Source of the DNA: Actinomycetota bacterium
Lineage (GTDB): Bacteria > Actinomycetota > Acidimicrobiia > Acidimicrobiales > WLNW01
Length of the DNA stretch: 34,964 nt
Reading direction: 5' to 3'
Assembly (NCBI GenBank): GCA_009699605.1
Contig: WLNW01000014.1
Coordinates: 1 to 34,964 of the forward strand
Below are positions 10,720 to 17,182 of this stretch, in pieces. The stretch's first letter is position 1, and each line of letters begins with the position of its first letter. Made by a program: the position numbers and the translations under genes. Under the pieces are notes generated by a model that saw only the letters and a list, made by a program, of their open reading frames with translations, ran no database searches and was not told where the DNA came from.

Positions 10720-10725
10720 GAGACT
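10720..10725 (+). promoter_or_regulatory. -10-like hexamer GAGACT, leaderless type
   Basis: GAGACT ends 7 nt before GTG 10733. It follows a TTTTGAAATG AT-rich stretch at 10709-10718. It fits NANNNT only. Confidence 0.4.
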
Positions 10726-10732
10726 GCAACTT

Positions 10733-11569
10733 GTGACTGCCATGTGGTGTTTCCAATGTGGGGCCGAGTACGACGCCACTGTTGTCGAGTGCATCGAGTG
10801 TGGCGTAGGTCTCGTCGCCGAAGAACCGCTGGCGCCCGAAGCGGTCGGAACAGAGGAAGAAGAGCAACTCGCGTACGAGTTCCACGATTGGGCATTCGAG
10901 TCGCGTCGCATGCTCGATCAGCTGCTCACCGGTCGAGGCGTCGATCACGCGTGGCAGGGAGCCACGATGATCGTCCGAGCGATGGACGAGTCCGAGGTCG
11001 ACGACCTCGTCGAGGAGGTCGAGCACGCCACGCTGCCAACGCTCGACCCCGAGCTCGAGCAGGTCGTGTACGAGATGGCCGGGTGGACCGCCGAGCAGCA
11101 GACCCTCCTGTCCGAACGCCTCGGAGCCCAGGGCATTCCCCACGAGTTCGACGCGAGCGGCGACCTTGTCGCGCATGTCGAGGACGAGGACCGCATCGAT
11201 GCCCTCCTCGACGACCTCGAGAAGTCTCCGCTGGTCGCGTCGGGCACCACCGATGGCGACGCCGCCGCCGCCGAGGAGCCCATCGATCTCGATGGACTCG
11301 ACGTGAACGATGTGCTGTCAGCGCTCTTCAGCGCGTCCGACCGCCTGCGCAAGAACGCTCGTGATTCCAACGGTGTACTGAAGTTCCTCGACAATGCACC
11401 CACCATCTCGCGCATGGGAATGCCATTCGGTTTCGAACGCCCGGCGTGGGACGCCATCGTCGAGCAGGTCACCGAGATCGAGTCGATGCTCGACGAAAAC
11501 GACAGCGACGATGCCGACATCGAGGAGCGAGCAAAGCGCCTGCGCGACGTGCTCCACACCCTGATCTGA
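10733..11569 (+). CDS. zinc-ribbon protein with a duplicated alpha/beta domain
   Basis: A 278-residue acidic protein I cannot name. It opens with a zinc ribbon, CFQCG at 6-10 and CIECG at 20-24 (Cys 6, 9, 20, 23). Two repeats of about 52 residues follow, 47-98 and 112-163, aligning as YEFHDWAFESRRMLDQLL / YEMAGWTAEQQTLLSERL, then G-V/I-x-H and D-x-(V/I)-D-x-L. This layout resembles the DUF2007 (putative signal-transducing) fold, where a Leu-rich helix and GI motif are followed by a strand; that link is by pattern only. The C-terminal about 110 residues are charged and helical, ending ERAKRLRDVLHTLI. Start GTG 10733 is favoured by GAGACT at 7 nt; ATG 10742 is the alternative. It leads a three-gene unit with the J-domain gene 13 nt downstream. 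Confidence 0.75.
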   Translation: MTAMWCFQCGAEYDATVVECIECGVGLVAEEPLAPEAVGTEEEEQLAYEFHDWAFESRRMLDQLLTGRGVDHAWQGATMIVRAMDESEVDDLVEEVEHATLPTLDPELEQVVYEMAGWTAEQQTLLSERLGAQGIPHEFDASGDLVAHVEDEDRIDALLDDLEKSPLVASGTTDGDAAAAEEPIDLDGLDVNDVLSALFSASDRLRKNARDSNGVLKFLDNAPTISRMGMPFGFERPAWDAIVEQVTEIESMLDENDSDDADIEERAKRLRDVLHTLI

Positions 11570-11582
11570 CGATGTCCATTCG

Positions 11583-12284
11583 ATGATCGTTGCCGAGCTC
11601 GAAGTTTTTCATTCGCGCCCCGTGGCCCCGACGCGTCGTGTCGCGATCGGTCATGCCCAGTTGCCGATGGACCCTCCACCGGGGTACGGCGCCGTGTTGC
11701 TCTCGGCAATTGCGGCGACCTTCGCGCCGATGCTCGTGCCGGAGCTCGCGGATGACTACACCAAGCTGTTGCGCCAGATCGATCGCGGCCAACGGATTGC
11801 CCAACCGCGGCTGCGTCACCGCTTCCAACAGGATCGGATCGGCCTGACGCGGTCGACGCATCGCCTGATGGTCGAGGGGCCGCGGCTGCGCTTCCGCATC
11901 GACAAGGGCACGGGTACACCCGAGCAGTTCCTGCTCGCCGTGGCTTACGCGTGTGCGCCGATGGCCGTTGCCGACCGAGCAGCGGCGATCGCGGCGATCA
12001 ACGTGGGCGTGGCCTGGCGCGGCGCCCTCGACGGCCGATTCGTGTCACGGGTACTCGGCGGCAGCACTCACGCCGCGATGCCGGCGCTGGCGATGAGTGA
12101 CCCGGTCGGCTGGGCGATGCGCATCCTCGGCATCGAGACCGACGCCAAGGTCTCGAAGGTCGCGGTGCAACGACGGTTCCGCGAGCGGCTGCGCGACGCT
12201 CACCCCGACCACGGCGCGAAGAACGACGGCGCGGCCGAGCGCATCGCCGACCTCGCGGAAGCGCGTCGTATCCTGTTGGCGTGA
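11583..12284 (+). CDS. protein with C-terminal J domain
   Basis: A 233-residue protein. The last about 60 residues form a J domain: helix II region KVAVQRRFRERLRDA, the HPD motif (207-209, HPDHG) that stimulates Hsp70 ATPase, and helix III (RIADLAEARRILLA). The first about 165 residues are not a known domain to me: a basic, alanine-rich stretch (MIVAELEVFHSRPVAPTRRV then PPGYGAVLLSAIAATFAPML). A J domain at the C-terminus with no Gly/Phe or zinc region marks a class III (DnaJ-like) cochaperone, so the N-terminal part is the probable client- or site-specific module. ATG 11583 is 13 nt after the zinc-ribbon gene; the stop overlaps the hydrolase start as GTGA. Confidence 0.8.
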   Translation: MIVAELEVFHSRPVAPTRRVAIGHAQLPMDPPPGYGAVLLSAIAATFAPMLVPELADDYTKLLRQIDRGQRIAQPRLRHRFQQDRIGLTRSTHRLMVEGPRLRFRIDKGTGTPEQFLLAVAYACAPMAVADRAAAIAAINVGVAWRGALDGRFVSRVLGGSTHAAMPALAMSDPVGWAMRILGIETDAKVSKVAVQRRFRERLRDAHPDHGAKNDGAAERIADLAEARRILLA

Positions 12285-12859
12285 GCACGAACACGGCCGG
12301 GGCCATGCTGCTGACCCCCGGCGCAGGGAGCTCGGCGTCGCACTCATCGCTCCTCGCGATCGAAGCGGCTTTGGGACCGATGCCCGTGCTCCGCATTGAC
12401 TTCCCCTACCGGCGCGAGGGCCGCAAGGCCCCCGACCGCGCGCCGAAGCTCATCGCCTGCGTGCGCGAGGAGGCGGCGATCTTCGCGGCGACCGCCGCGG
12501 TCGATCCGTCGCGACTCGTGCTCGGGGGGCGGTCCATGGGCGGCCGCATGTGCTCGCTCGCCGTCGCCGAAGGTCTTCCCGCAGCCGGGCTGGTACTGAT
12601 CAGTTATCCGCTGCACCCACCGGGCAAGCCCGAGAATCTGCGCACCGCGCACTTCCCGCTGCTCGATCTGCCGTGCCTGTTCGTGTCGGGCGAGCGTGAC
12701 GCGTTCGGCACCCGCGACGAGTTCGATGAGCACCTCGGCGCCATCCCCGGGCGCGTCACGCAGGTGTGGGTGCCCAAGGCCGGCCACGACCTCAAGGGCA
12801 AGGACGCGGTGATCGTCGACGCGGTGCAGCAATGGCTTCACCACGAGGGCCTTGCGTAG
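12281..12859 (+). CDS. alpha/beta hydrolase, KANL3/Tex30-like
   Basis: Small alpha/beta hydrolase of 192 residues. The nucleophile elbow is GGRSMGG (Ser85), followed by Asp140 in SGERDAFG and His169 in KAGHDL, a complete catalytic triad in the right order. The N-terminal LLTPGAGSSASHSS is the oxyanion/P-loop-like segment and RIDFPYR is typical of the KANL3/Tex30 branch (dienelactone-hydrolase clan). No lid domain is visible. The substrate is unknown. GTG 12281 overlaps the J-domain gene by 4 nt, so the two are co-translated. It is convergent with the L,D-transpeptidase gene, 11 nt away. Confidence 0.85.
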   Translation: MSTNTAGAMLLTPGAGSSASHSSLLAIEAALGPMPVLRIDFPYRREGRKAPDRAPKLIACVREEAAIFAATAAVDPSRLVLGGRSMGGRMCSLAVAEGLPAAGLVLISYPLHPPGKPENLRTAHFPLLDLPCLFVSGERDAFGTRDEFDEHLGAIPGRVTQVWVPKAGHDLKGKDAVIVDAVQQWLHHEGLA

Positions 12860-12870
12860 GGGCGCAGTCG

Positions 12871-13671
12871 CTACTCGATGATCTGGACGGGTACGCCCAG
12901 CGGGAGGATCGCCGCGAGGCGGCTGATGTCTTCGTTGCGCAGGCGCACGCAGCCCGAGCTGACCTTTTGGCCAATGCTCGTGGGGTCGTTCGTGCCATGG
13001 ATGCCGAGCTGCCCCGGCCCGCCGTTGAACGTCTCGAAGGTGTCACTGAAGCCCGAGAGGCCGTATGCGTACGTGCCGTACACCGTGGTGGGTGTGGGAG
13101 GGCGGAGGAGCTCTGTGGTGTAGTAGCGGCCACCCGGGGTTGGGGTGTTGTCCTTCGCCACGCCGATGGAGGTCTCGAGGATCAGGTCGTTGCCCTGCGT
13201 GACCTTGATGCGGAACTCCGAGAGGCGTACTTCGATGTGGAAGTTGTGCAGCGAAAGCGTGACGTCGCTGGATCGGATCCAGCCGGTGGAACCGTTGGGG
13301 CGCACGGGAAGCAGCACGCGAAGCCAGTCGTTCTGCTTGCCGTCGACGAGGAACACGACCGGCACACCGTTCAGGTTGGGGCTCGTCAACGACCGAGCTG
13401 GCTTCGCTGCGTCGGGGGCGTCGTAGACGTTGACGCTCGCGACCGTCGCGGTGGCCACCACCGAGACATCGGCCGCGTTCGCGTCGAGCGTCGCGACCTT
13501 CGACGAGCTGGTGGGAGAGCTGGTGGGAGAGCTGGTGGGAGAGCTGGTGGGAGAGCCGTTTGTGGTCGGCGGGTCGGCGCCGTTGACCGACGGTTGTGAT
13601 CCGCCGCAACCCCCGGCCACGAGAACCAGCATCGCCAGGAAGGTCACGAAGAACGAAGCCGGCCGGCGCAT
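12871..13671 (-). CDS. L,D-transpeptidase with SH3-like domain, probable lipoprotein
   Basis: Cell-wall crosslinking or anchoring enzyme of the YkuD family, 266 residues. Order: signal peptide (1-21) ending VAGG-Cys22, a permissive lipobox (Ala rather than Leu at -3); a Ser/Pro/Thr linker with the SPTS tetrapeptide repeated four times (40-56); an SH3-like domain (about 69-140, ending GWIRSSDVTLS); and the YkuD domain (141-266) with the catalytic motif IHGTNDP (His225) and SSGCVRL (Cys241, Arg243). It would act outside the membrane on 3-3 crosslinks or on protein attachment to peptidoglycan. ATG 13671 has TAGCGT 9 nt upstream (13681-13686), slightly farther than the common leaderless spacing. 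Confidence 0.92.
   Translation of the reverse strand: MRRPASFFVTFLAMLVLVAGGCGGSQPSVNGADPPTTNGSPTSSPTSSPTSSPTSSSKVATLDANAADVSVVATATVASVNVYDAPDAAKPARSLTSPNLNGVPVVFLVDGKQNDWLRVLLPVRPNGSTGWIRSSDVTLSLHNFHIEVRLSEFRIKVTQGNDLILETSIGVAKDNTPTPGGRYYTTELLRPPTPTTVYGTYAYGLSGFSDTFETFNGGPGQLGIHGTNDPTSIGQKVSSGCVRLRNEDISRLAAILPLGVPVQIIE
13505..13552. repeat. 12-bp tandem repeat, four perfect copies
   Basis: GAGCTGGTGGGA is repeated four times. On the minus strand it encodes the SPTS tetrapeptide linker between the lipobox and the SH3-like domain of the L,D-transpeptidase. Perfect identity at the DNA level suggests recent slippage expansion, so linker length may vary between strains. Confidence 0.9.
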
Positions 13672-13694
13672 CGATGCCGAACGCTACTGGTTCG

Positions 13695-15215
13695 TCACGG
13701 GCGCGAAGCTTCGTCCCCGGGGTTGATCTGCTCGAGTTCGAGGTGCGCGGTCTCGGGATACACGAGCATTACCAGCCCGGCTACGAGCAGCGGCCCGATC
13801 GCCAGCACGGCAAGTGCTTTGCCGAGGCCGACCCGATCGGCGAGGTGCGACGCGACCAAAAGGCCGAGCGTGCTGCCCAGCACGCCCGCGATCGACACGA
13901 AACCGTTCGCCCGGCCACGAGTGCGTGTGCCGAAAAGCTCAGGCCCGTACACGCCGAGCGCCGGGATGGTGCCGGCACCGATGACGATGCCGGCGAACTG
14001 CCACACCCACATGGGCCATCCGTGGGTGAGGAACGAGACCACGATCGCCATGGACCCGAACACCATGGCGATCGCTCCGACGATGCGCCGGCCGCGCCGA
14101 TCGGCGAGCCGCCCACCGAGGAAGACGCCGACACCGATCGGTGTGCTTGTGACCACCGTGAATAGCGTGATGCGCGCCGCGTTGAACCCGCGCTCGTCGC
14201 GAAGGAAATCGTTCTGCAGCTGCGATGCGGGCGTACGGAACGCGAGGATCAAGAACCCCGAAAGGGCCAACATCGCAAGGCGCTTGCGGGCGATCGGTGC
14301 AGCATCGGCGTGCGCCGCAGCGACCTCGAAGCGCCGGGTCTCGGGCAGTTCGCGCACCACGTGCCAAAGCAGGGGCAACGCAAGGATCGGGATGACGTAG
14401 ACGATGCGCCAGGCCCGCACATCGAGGTCGGCCACTGGCAACACCCAGACGGCCAAGCCCGCACCGAGGCCGGCAACGAGGGTGAGCACGCTCAACCCGT
14501 AGGCGCGCGCCCCCGCGGGAAGTTCCTCGGCGGCGATGATCGTGACGAGGATCGCAACCGCGGTGGTGATGCCGCGGGCCATGGTCTGTGTTGCGCCGAG
14601 CGTCCACAGGTTGATCGACGCCGCGCCGAGCGCGGTGAAGACACACGCGGCCATCGCGCCCCACGCAGTGAACACGCGACGGCCATGGCGGTCGGCGGCG
14701 GTGACGATGGCCATGGAGAGGAGGATGCCGATGCGTACTGCAGCGAGCGTGTTGCCCTGCGCTCCCTTGTCGTTGCGGAACTCGTCGGCGGCGAAGGTGA
14801 TGGTCTGGGTGATCACGGTGCCGAGGTAGCCGCACACCATCGACACCGTGCAGAGCAACGCGAGCACCGTCGAGGCCCGCGCATCGAGCTGTGCAGGTGG
14901 CGCCCACCACGGGGTGTGCCCAGCGGTCGGCCGGCGGCGGAGCCGGCGTGCAATCGGTATTCGGAAGACCACGCGCCAAAGCGGCGCCGCCAGGTCGTAG
15001 CGGAACGTTTCGGTGACGAGCGATCTCGCGTCGCGCGGTTCGACCCGAAGCTCACGGCGGTAGGTGTGGAACGGACCGGTCGCGAGCTCGAACGTGTCGG
15101 GAACGGATCCGGCGACCTCGGCCACGAAATCGTCGCGCGGCTCGCGCAGCCGTGCGAGCTCCGAGTGGTCGACCACGCGCGTGTGCGTGATGGTTCGCGC
15201 GTGACGGCGGTGCAT
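13695..15215 (-). CDS. MFS transporter with about 105-residue N-terminal extension
   Basis: Major facilitator of 506 residues with about 12 transmembrane helices from residue 110 on. The family A motifs are visible in both halves: ADRHGRRVF after helix 2 and GGRLADRRGRR after helix 8. The N-terminal 105 residues are hydrophilic and unusual: FELATGPFHTYRRELRVEP, then LVTETFRYDLAAPLWRVVFR and a basic stretch IARRLRRR before helix 1. Several lines look like the end of a beta-rich, SRPBCC-like domain followed by a membrane-proximal segment. The C-terminal tail (ETAHLELEQINPGDE) is cytosolic, reminiscent of sugar-porter tails. The substrate is unknown. ATG 15215 has GGAGG on its own strand (15227-15231, 11 nt), so it has a real leader, unlike murA opposite. 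Confidence 0.88.
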   Translation of the reverse strand: MHRRHARTITHTRVVDHSELARLREPRDDFVAEVAGSVPDTFELATGPFHTYRRELRVEPRDARSLVTETFRYDLAAPLWRVVFRIPIARRLRRRPTAGHTPWWAPPAQLDARASTVLALLCTVSMVCGYLGTVITQTITFAADEFRNDKGAQGNTLAAVRIGILLSMAIVTAADRHGRRVFTAWGAMAACVFTALGAASINLWTLGATQTMARGITTAVAILVTIIAAEELPAGARAYGLSVLTLVAGLGAGLAVWVLPVADLDVRAWRIVYVIPILALPLLWHVVRELPETRRFEVAAAHADAAPIARKRLAMLALSGFLILAFRTPASQLQNDFLRDERGFNAARITLFTVVTSTPIGVGVFLGGRLADRRGRRIVGAIAMVFGSMAIVVSFLTHGWPMWVWQFAGIVIGAGTIPALGVYGPELFGTRTRGRANGFVSIAGVLGSTLGLLVASHLADRVGLGKALAVLAIGPLLVAGLVMLVYPETAHLELEQINPGDEASRP

Positions 15216-15245
15216 GCCGGGTGGTGCCTCCAGCGGGTCTCGGAG

Positions 15246-15253
15246 AGCATACT
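15246..15253. promoter_or_regulatory. overlapping divergent -10 elements of murA and the MFS gene
   Basis: AGCATACT contains CATACT (15248-15253), ending 6 nt before murA ATG 15260 on the plus strand, and TATGCT (complement of 15246-15251) on the minus strand, placed for a start near 15238 and a leader holding the MFS gene's GGAGG. The two hexamers share 4 bp, so only one polymerase could open here at a time. Confidence 0.45.
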
Positions 15254-15259
15254 GAGACG

Positions 15260-16525
15260 ATGCCCGAGGTCCGTGAAGCCATCCTGGTGCGGCCGTCGGG
15301 GCCGCTCACGGGCACCGTGCCGATCTCCGGCGCCAAGAACTCCGTGTTGAAGGTCATGGCCGCGACGCTGCTCGCTCCTGGCACCTACACGATCCGCAAC
15401 GTTCCCCGGATCGAAGACGTCGCGATCATGGCCGAGCTACTCGAGGCCATGGGCGTCACGGTGGCCCACGTCGGCGATGTGCTCACCGTCGACGTGGGCG
15501 AGAGCGTCATCCCCGAAGCGCCCTACGAGCTCGTCGAGAAGATGCGTGCGTCGGTCGTGGTGCTCGGTCCGTTGCTGGCGCGCTTCGGCGAGGCGCGCGT
15601 CGCGCTCCCCGGGGGCGACGACTTCGGCTCACGTCCCATCGATATCCATCTGCGAGCGCTCGCCGACCTCGGCGCGCACATCGAGACCAAGCGCGGGTTC
15701 GTCATCGCGCGGGCCGAGCAGCTGCTCGGCGCGCGCATCATCCTCGACTTCCCGAGCGTCACCGCCACCGAGAACGTGCTCATGGCCGCGTCGCTCGCCA
15801 AGGGCACCACCGTCATCGACAACGCAGCGCGCGAGCCCGAGGTCGCCGATCTCGCGGCGTTCCTCAATCGCATGGGTGCGCACATCCTCGGTGCGGGTAC
15901 CTCCACCATCACCGTCGAAGGGGTCAACGAGCTTGGTGCGGTGGATCACACGATCATCCCCGATCGTGTCGAAGCGGCCACGTTCCTGGCGGCGGTGGGG
16001 GTGGCCGGCGGCGAGATCACGCTGGCGGGGGCGCGACCCGATCACATGGACATGTTGTGCCTAAAGCTCGGCGAGATGGGTATGCGCATCTCGCCGACCA
16101 ACGACGGGCTGTGGGCCATGGTGAACCGCCGCCTGTCATCGGTCGACGTCTCCACGCTGCCCTATCCCGGCATCGCCACCGACTACAAGCCCCTGCTCGT
16201 CGCGCTGTTGTCGGTGGCCGACGGTGTGGGCATCGTCACCGAGAACCTCTTCTCGGGGCGGTTCCGCTACGTCGACGAGCTCGTGCGCATGGGCGCCGAC
16301 ATCCGCACCGAAGGCCATCATGCGGTGGTGCGGGGAGTCGCGCAGCTTTCGGGGGCACCGGTGAAAGCACCCGACATCCGAGCGGGTGCCGCGCTCGTGA
16401 TCGCCTCGCTGCGAGCCGAGGGCGAGACCTTGGTGACGAACATCCACCACATCGATCGTGGCTACGAGAACTTCGTCGGCAAGCTGCAGGCCATCGGCGC
16501 CGACGTCCAGCGCGTCCAGATCTGA
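15260..16525 (+). CDS. murA: UDP-N-acetylglucosamine 1-carboxyvinyltransferase, Asp-type
   Basis: MurA adds enolpyruvate from PEP to UDP-GlcNAc, the first committed step of peptidoglycan synthesis, in the cytosol. It has 421 residues, the usual length. Visible: Lys26-Asn27 in SGAKNS (substrate binding), MRASVVVLGPLLARFG, and the loop LPGGDDFGSRPIDIH (117-130). The residue equivalent to E. coli Cys115, the fosfomycin target and general acid, is Asp120, as in Mycobacterium and Chlamydia. The late PYPGIATDYKPLLVALL and ENLFSGRFRYVDEL motifs are intact. ATG 15260 is set by CATACT at 6 nt; the frame is open upstream but without support. Confidence 0.97.
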   Translation: MPEVREAILVRPSGPLTGTVPISGAKNSVLKVMAATLLAPGTYTIRNVPRIEDVAIMAELLEAMGVTVAHVGDVLTVDVGESVIPEAPYELVEKMRASVVVLGPLLARFGEARVALPGGDDFGSRPIDIHLRALADLGAHIETKRGFVIARAEQLLGARIILDFPSVTATENVLMAASLAKGTTVIDNAAREPEVADLAAFLNRMGAHILGAGTSTITVEGVNELGAVDHTIIPDRVEAATFLAAVGVAGGEITLAGARPDHMDMLCLKLGEMGMRISPTNDGLWAMVNRRLSSVDVSTLPYPGIATDYKPLLVALLSVADGVGIVTENLFSGRFRYVDELVRMGADIRTEGHHAVVRGVAQLSGAPVKAPDIRAGAALVIASLRAEGETLVTNIHHIDRGYENFVGKLQAIGADVQRVQI

Positions 16526-16530
16526 AGCGC

Positions 16531-16725
16531 TCAGCGCTGACTTGCGTCGGGCGTGGGCGGGATGTCGCCCGGAACACTGGTGCCGTTCGCGGTTCGGTTG
16601 GCCGCTTGCGCGGCGTTCGCCCGGCGGTTGGCGAGGGCCAGCAGCCCGGCCACCACGACGAGTGGGGAGAGGGCGAAGAGGATCTCGTCCCAGCCGCCTT
16701 GGTGTGCGAGCAACATCGCCGCCAT
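16531..16725 (-). CDS. small single-pass membrane protein, unknown
   Basis: A 64-residue protein from ATG 16725: MAAMLLAHQGGWDEILFAL leads into one transmembrane helix (about 14-32, ending GLLALANRR), then a hydrophilic Ala/Asn/Pro tail on the basic, probably cytosolic side. No known domain. Starts at ATG 16716 or TTG 16773 (80 residues, with GAGTGT six nt upstream) are possible; homology would decide. It is convergent with murA, only 5 nt apart; its stop lies in the palindrome TCAGCGCTGA (16531-16540). Confidence 0.6.
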   Translation of the reverse strand: MAAMLLAHQGGWDEILFALSPLVVVAGLLALANRRANAAQAANRTANGTSVPGDIPPTPDASQR

Positions 16726-16742
16726 CGTAGATGTCGGGCCGG

Positions 16743-16771
16743 GGAACAATTCATCACCGGCGGGGTGTTCC
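16743..16771. repeat. short inverted repeat GGAACA-N17-TGTTCC
   Basis: Six-nt arms at 16743-16748 and 16766-16771 in the spacer between the small membrane protein gene and the Nfu gene, just upstream of a -10-like TACACT. It could be an operator; arms this short also occur by chance. Confidence 0.3.
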
Positions 16772-16778
16772 AATCCCG

Positions 16779-16784
16779 TACACT
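16779..16784 (+). promoter_or_regulatory. -10-like TACACT upstream of the Nfu gene
   Basis: TACACT places a transcript start near 16791, giving a short leader that holds GGAG (16796-16799), 8 nt before GTG 16808. This gene thus seems to have a conventional leader. Confidence 0.45.
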
Positions 16785-16807
16785 CGACACCGCTCGGAGA
16801 CGTTCAC

Positions 16808-17104
16808 GTGCTCGATCAAACCGAAACCGCTCCCTCGTCGGCCATGTGGGTCAAGGTGCAGGAAGTGATCGAGATCATCCGCCCGGTGATCCAGGCCGAC
16901 AAGGGCGACATCTTGCTCGTCGACGTCGATGAGCCGTCTGGTGTGGTCTCGGTTGAGCTGATGGGCGCCTGCGTCACGTGTCCGGCGTCCACGCAGACCT
17001 TGAAGGCGGGCGTCGAGCGGATCATGAAGGATCGGGTCCCCGGGGTCACCGAGGTCATCAACGTCGGCGACTCCAAATACGAAGGCACGCCGCTCTCCCT
17101 GTGA
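16808..17104 (+). CDS. Nfu-type Fe-S cluster scaffold/carrier protein
   Basis: A 98-residue protein consisting of the NifU C-terminal (Nfu) domain: VQEVIEIIRPVIQADKGDIL, a beta hairpin (VSVELMGACVTC) and the CVTC cluster-ligand pair, then TLKAGVERIMKDRVPGVTEV. Two such subunits bind one [4Fe-4S] cluster and deliver it to apo-proteins in the cytosol. There is no N-terminal scaffold or ferredoxin-like domain. GTG 16808 with GGAG at 8 nt is chosen; ATG 16844 would still keep the whole domain. It is 78 bp before the rhomboid gene, which has its own promoter box. Confidence 0.92.
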   Translation: MLDQTETAPSSAMWVKVQEVIEIIRPVIQADKGDILLVDVDEPSGVVSVELMGACVTCPASTQTLKAGVERIMKDRVPGVTEVINVGDSKYEGTPLSL

Positions 17105-17169
17105 TCGCCGTCGGTTCGACCGCCTCGCCGCGTGCCGCGGCGCGACACCGGTCGATGCGCCCGCGCCGA

Positions 17170-17175
17170 TAGCGT
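17170..17175 (+). promoter_or_regulatory. -10 hexamer TAGCGT, leaderless type
   Basis: TAGCGT ends 7 nt before GTG 17183 of the rhomboid gene, and no Shine-Dalgarno is present. Confidence 0.6.
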
Positions 17176-17182
17176 CGCCGCC

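Noticed and set aside
13505-13552. Possible CRISPR-like repeat
   Set aside because: The units are directly adjacent with no spacers and lie inside the L,D-transpeptidase gene as a linker-coding repeat.
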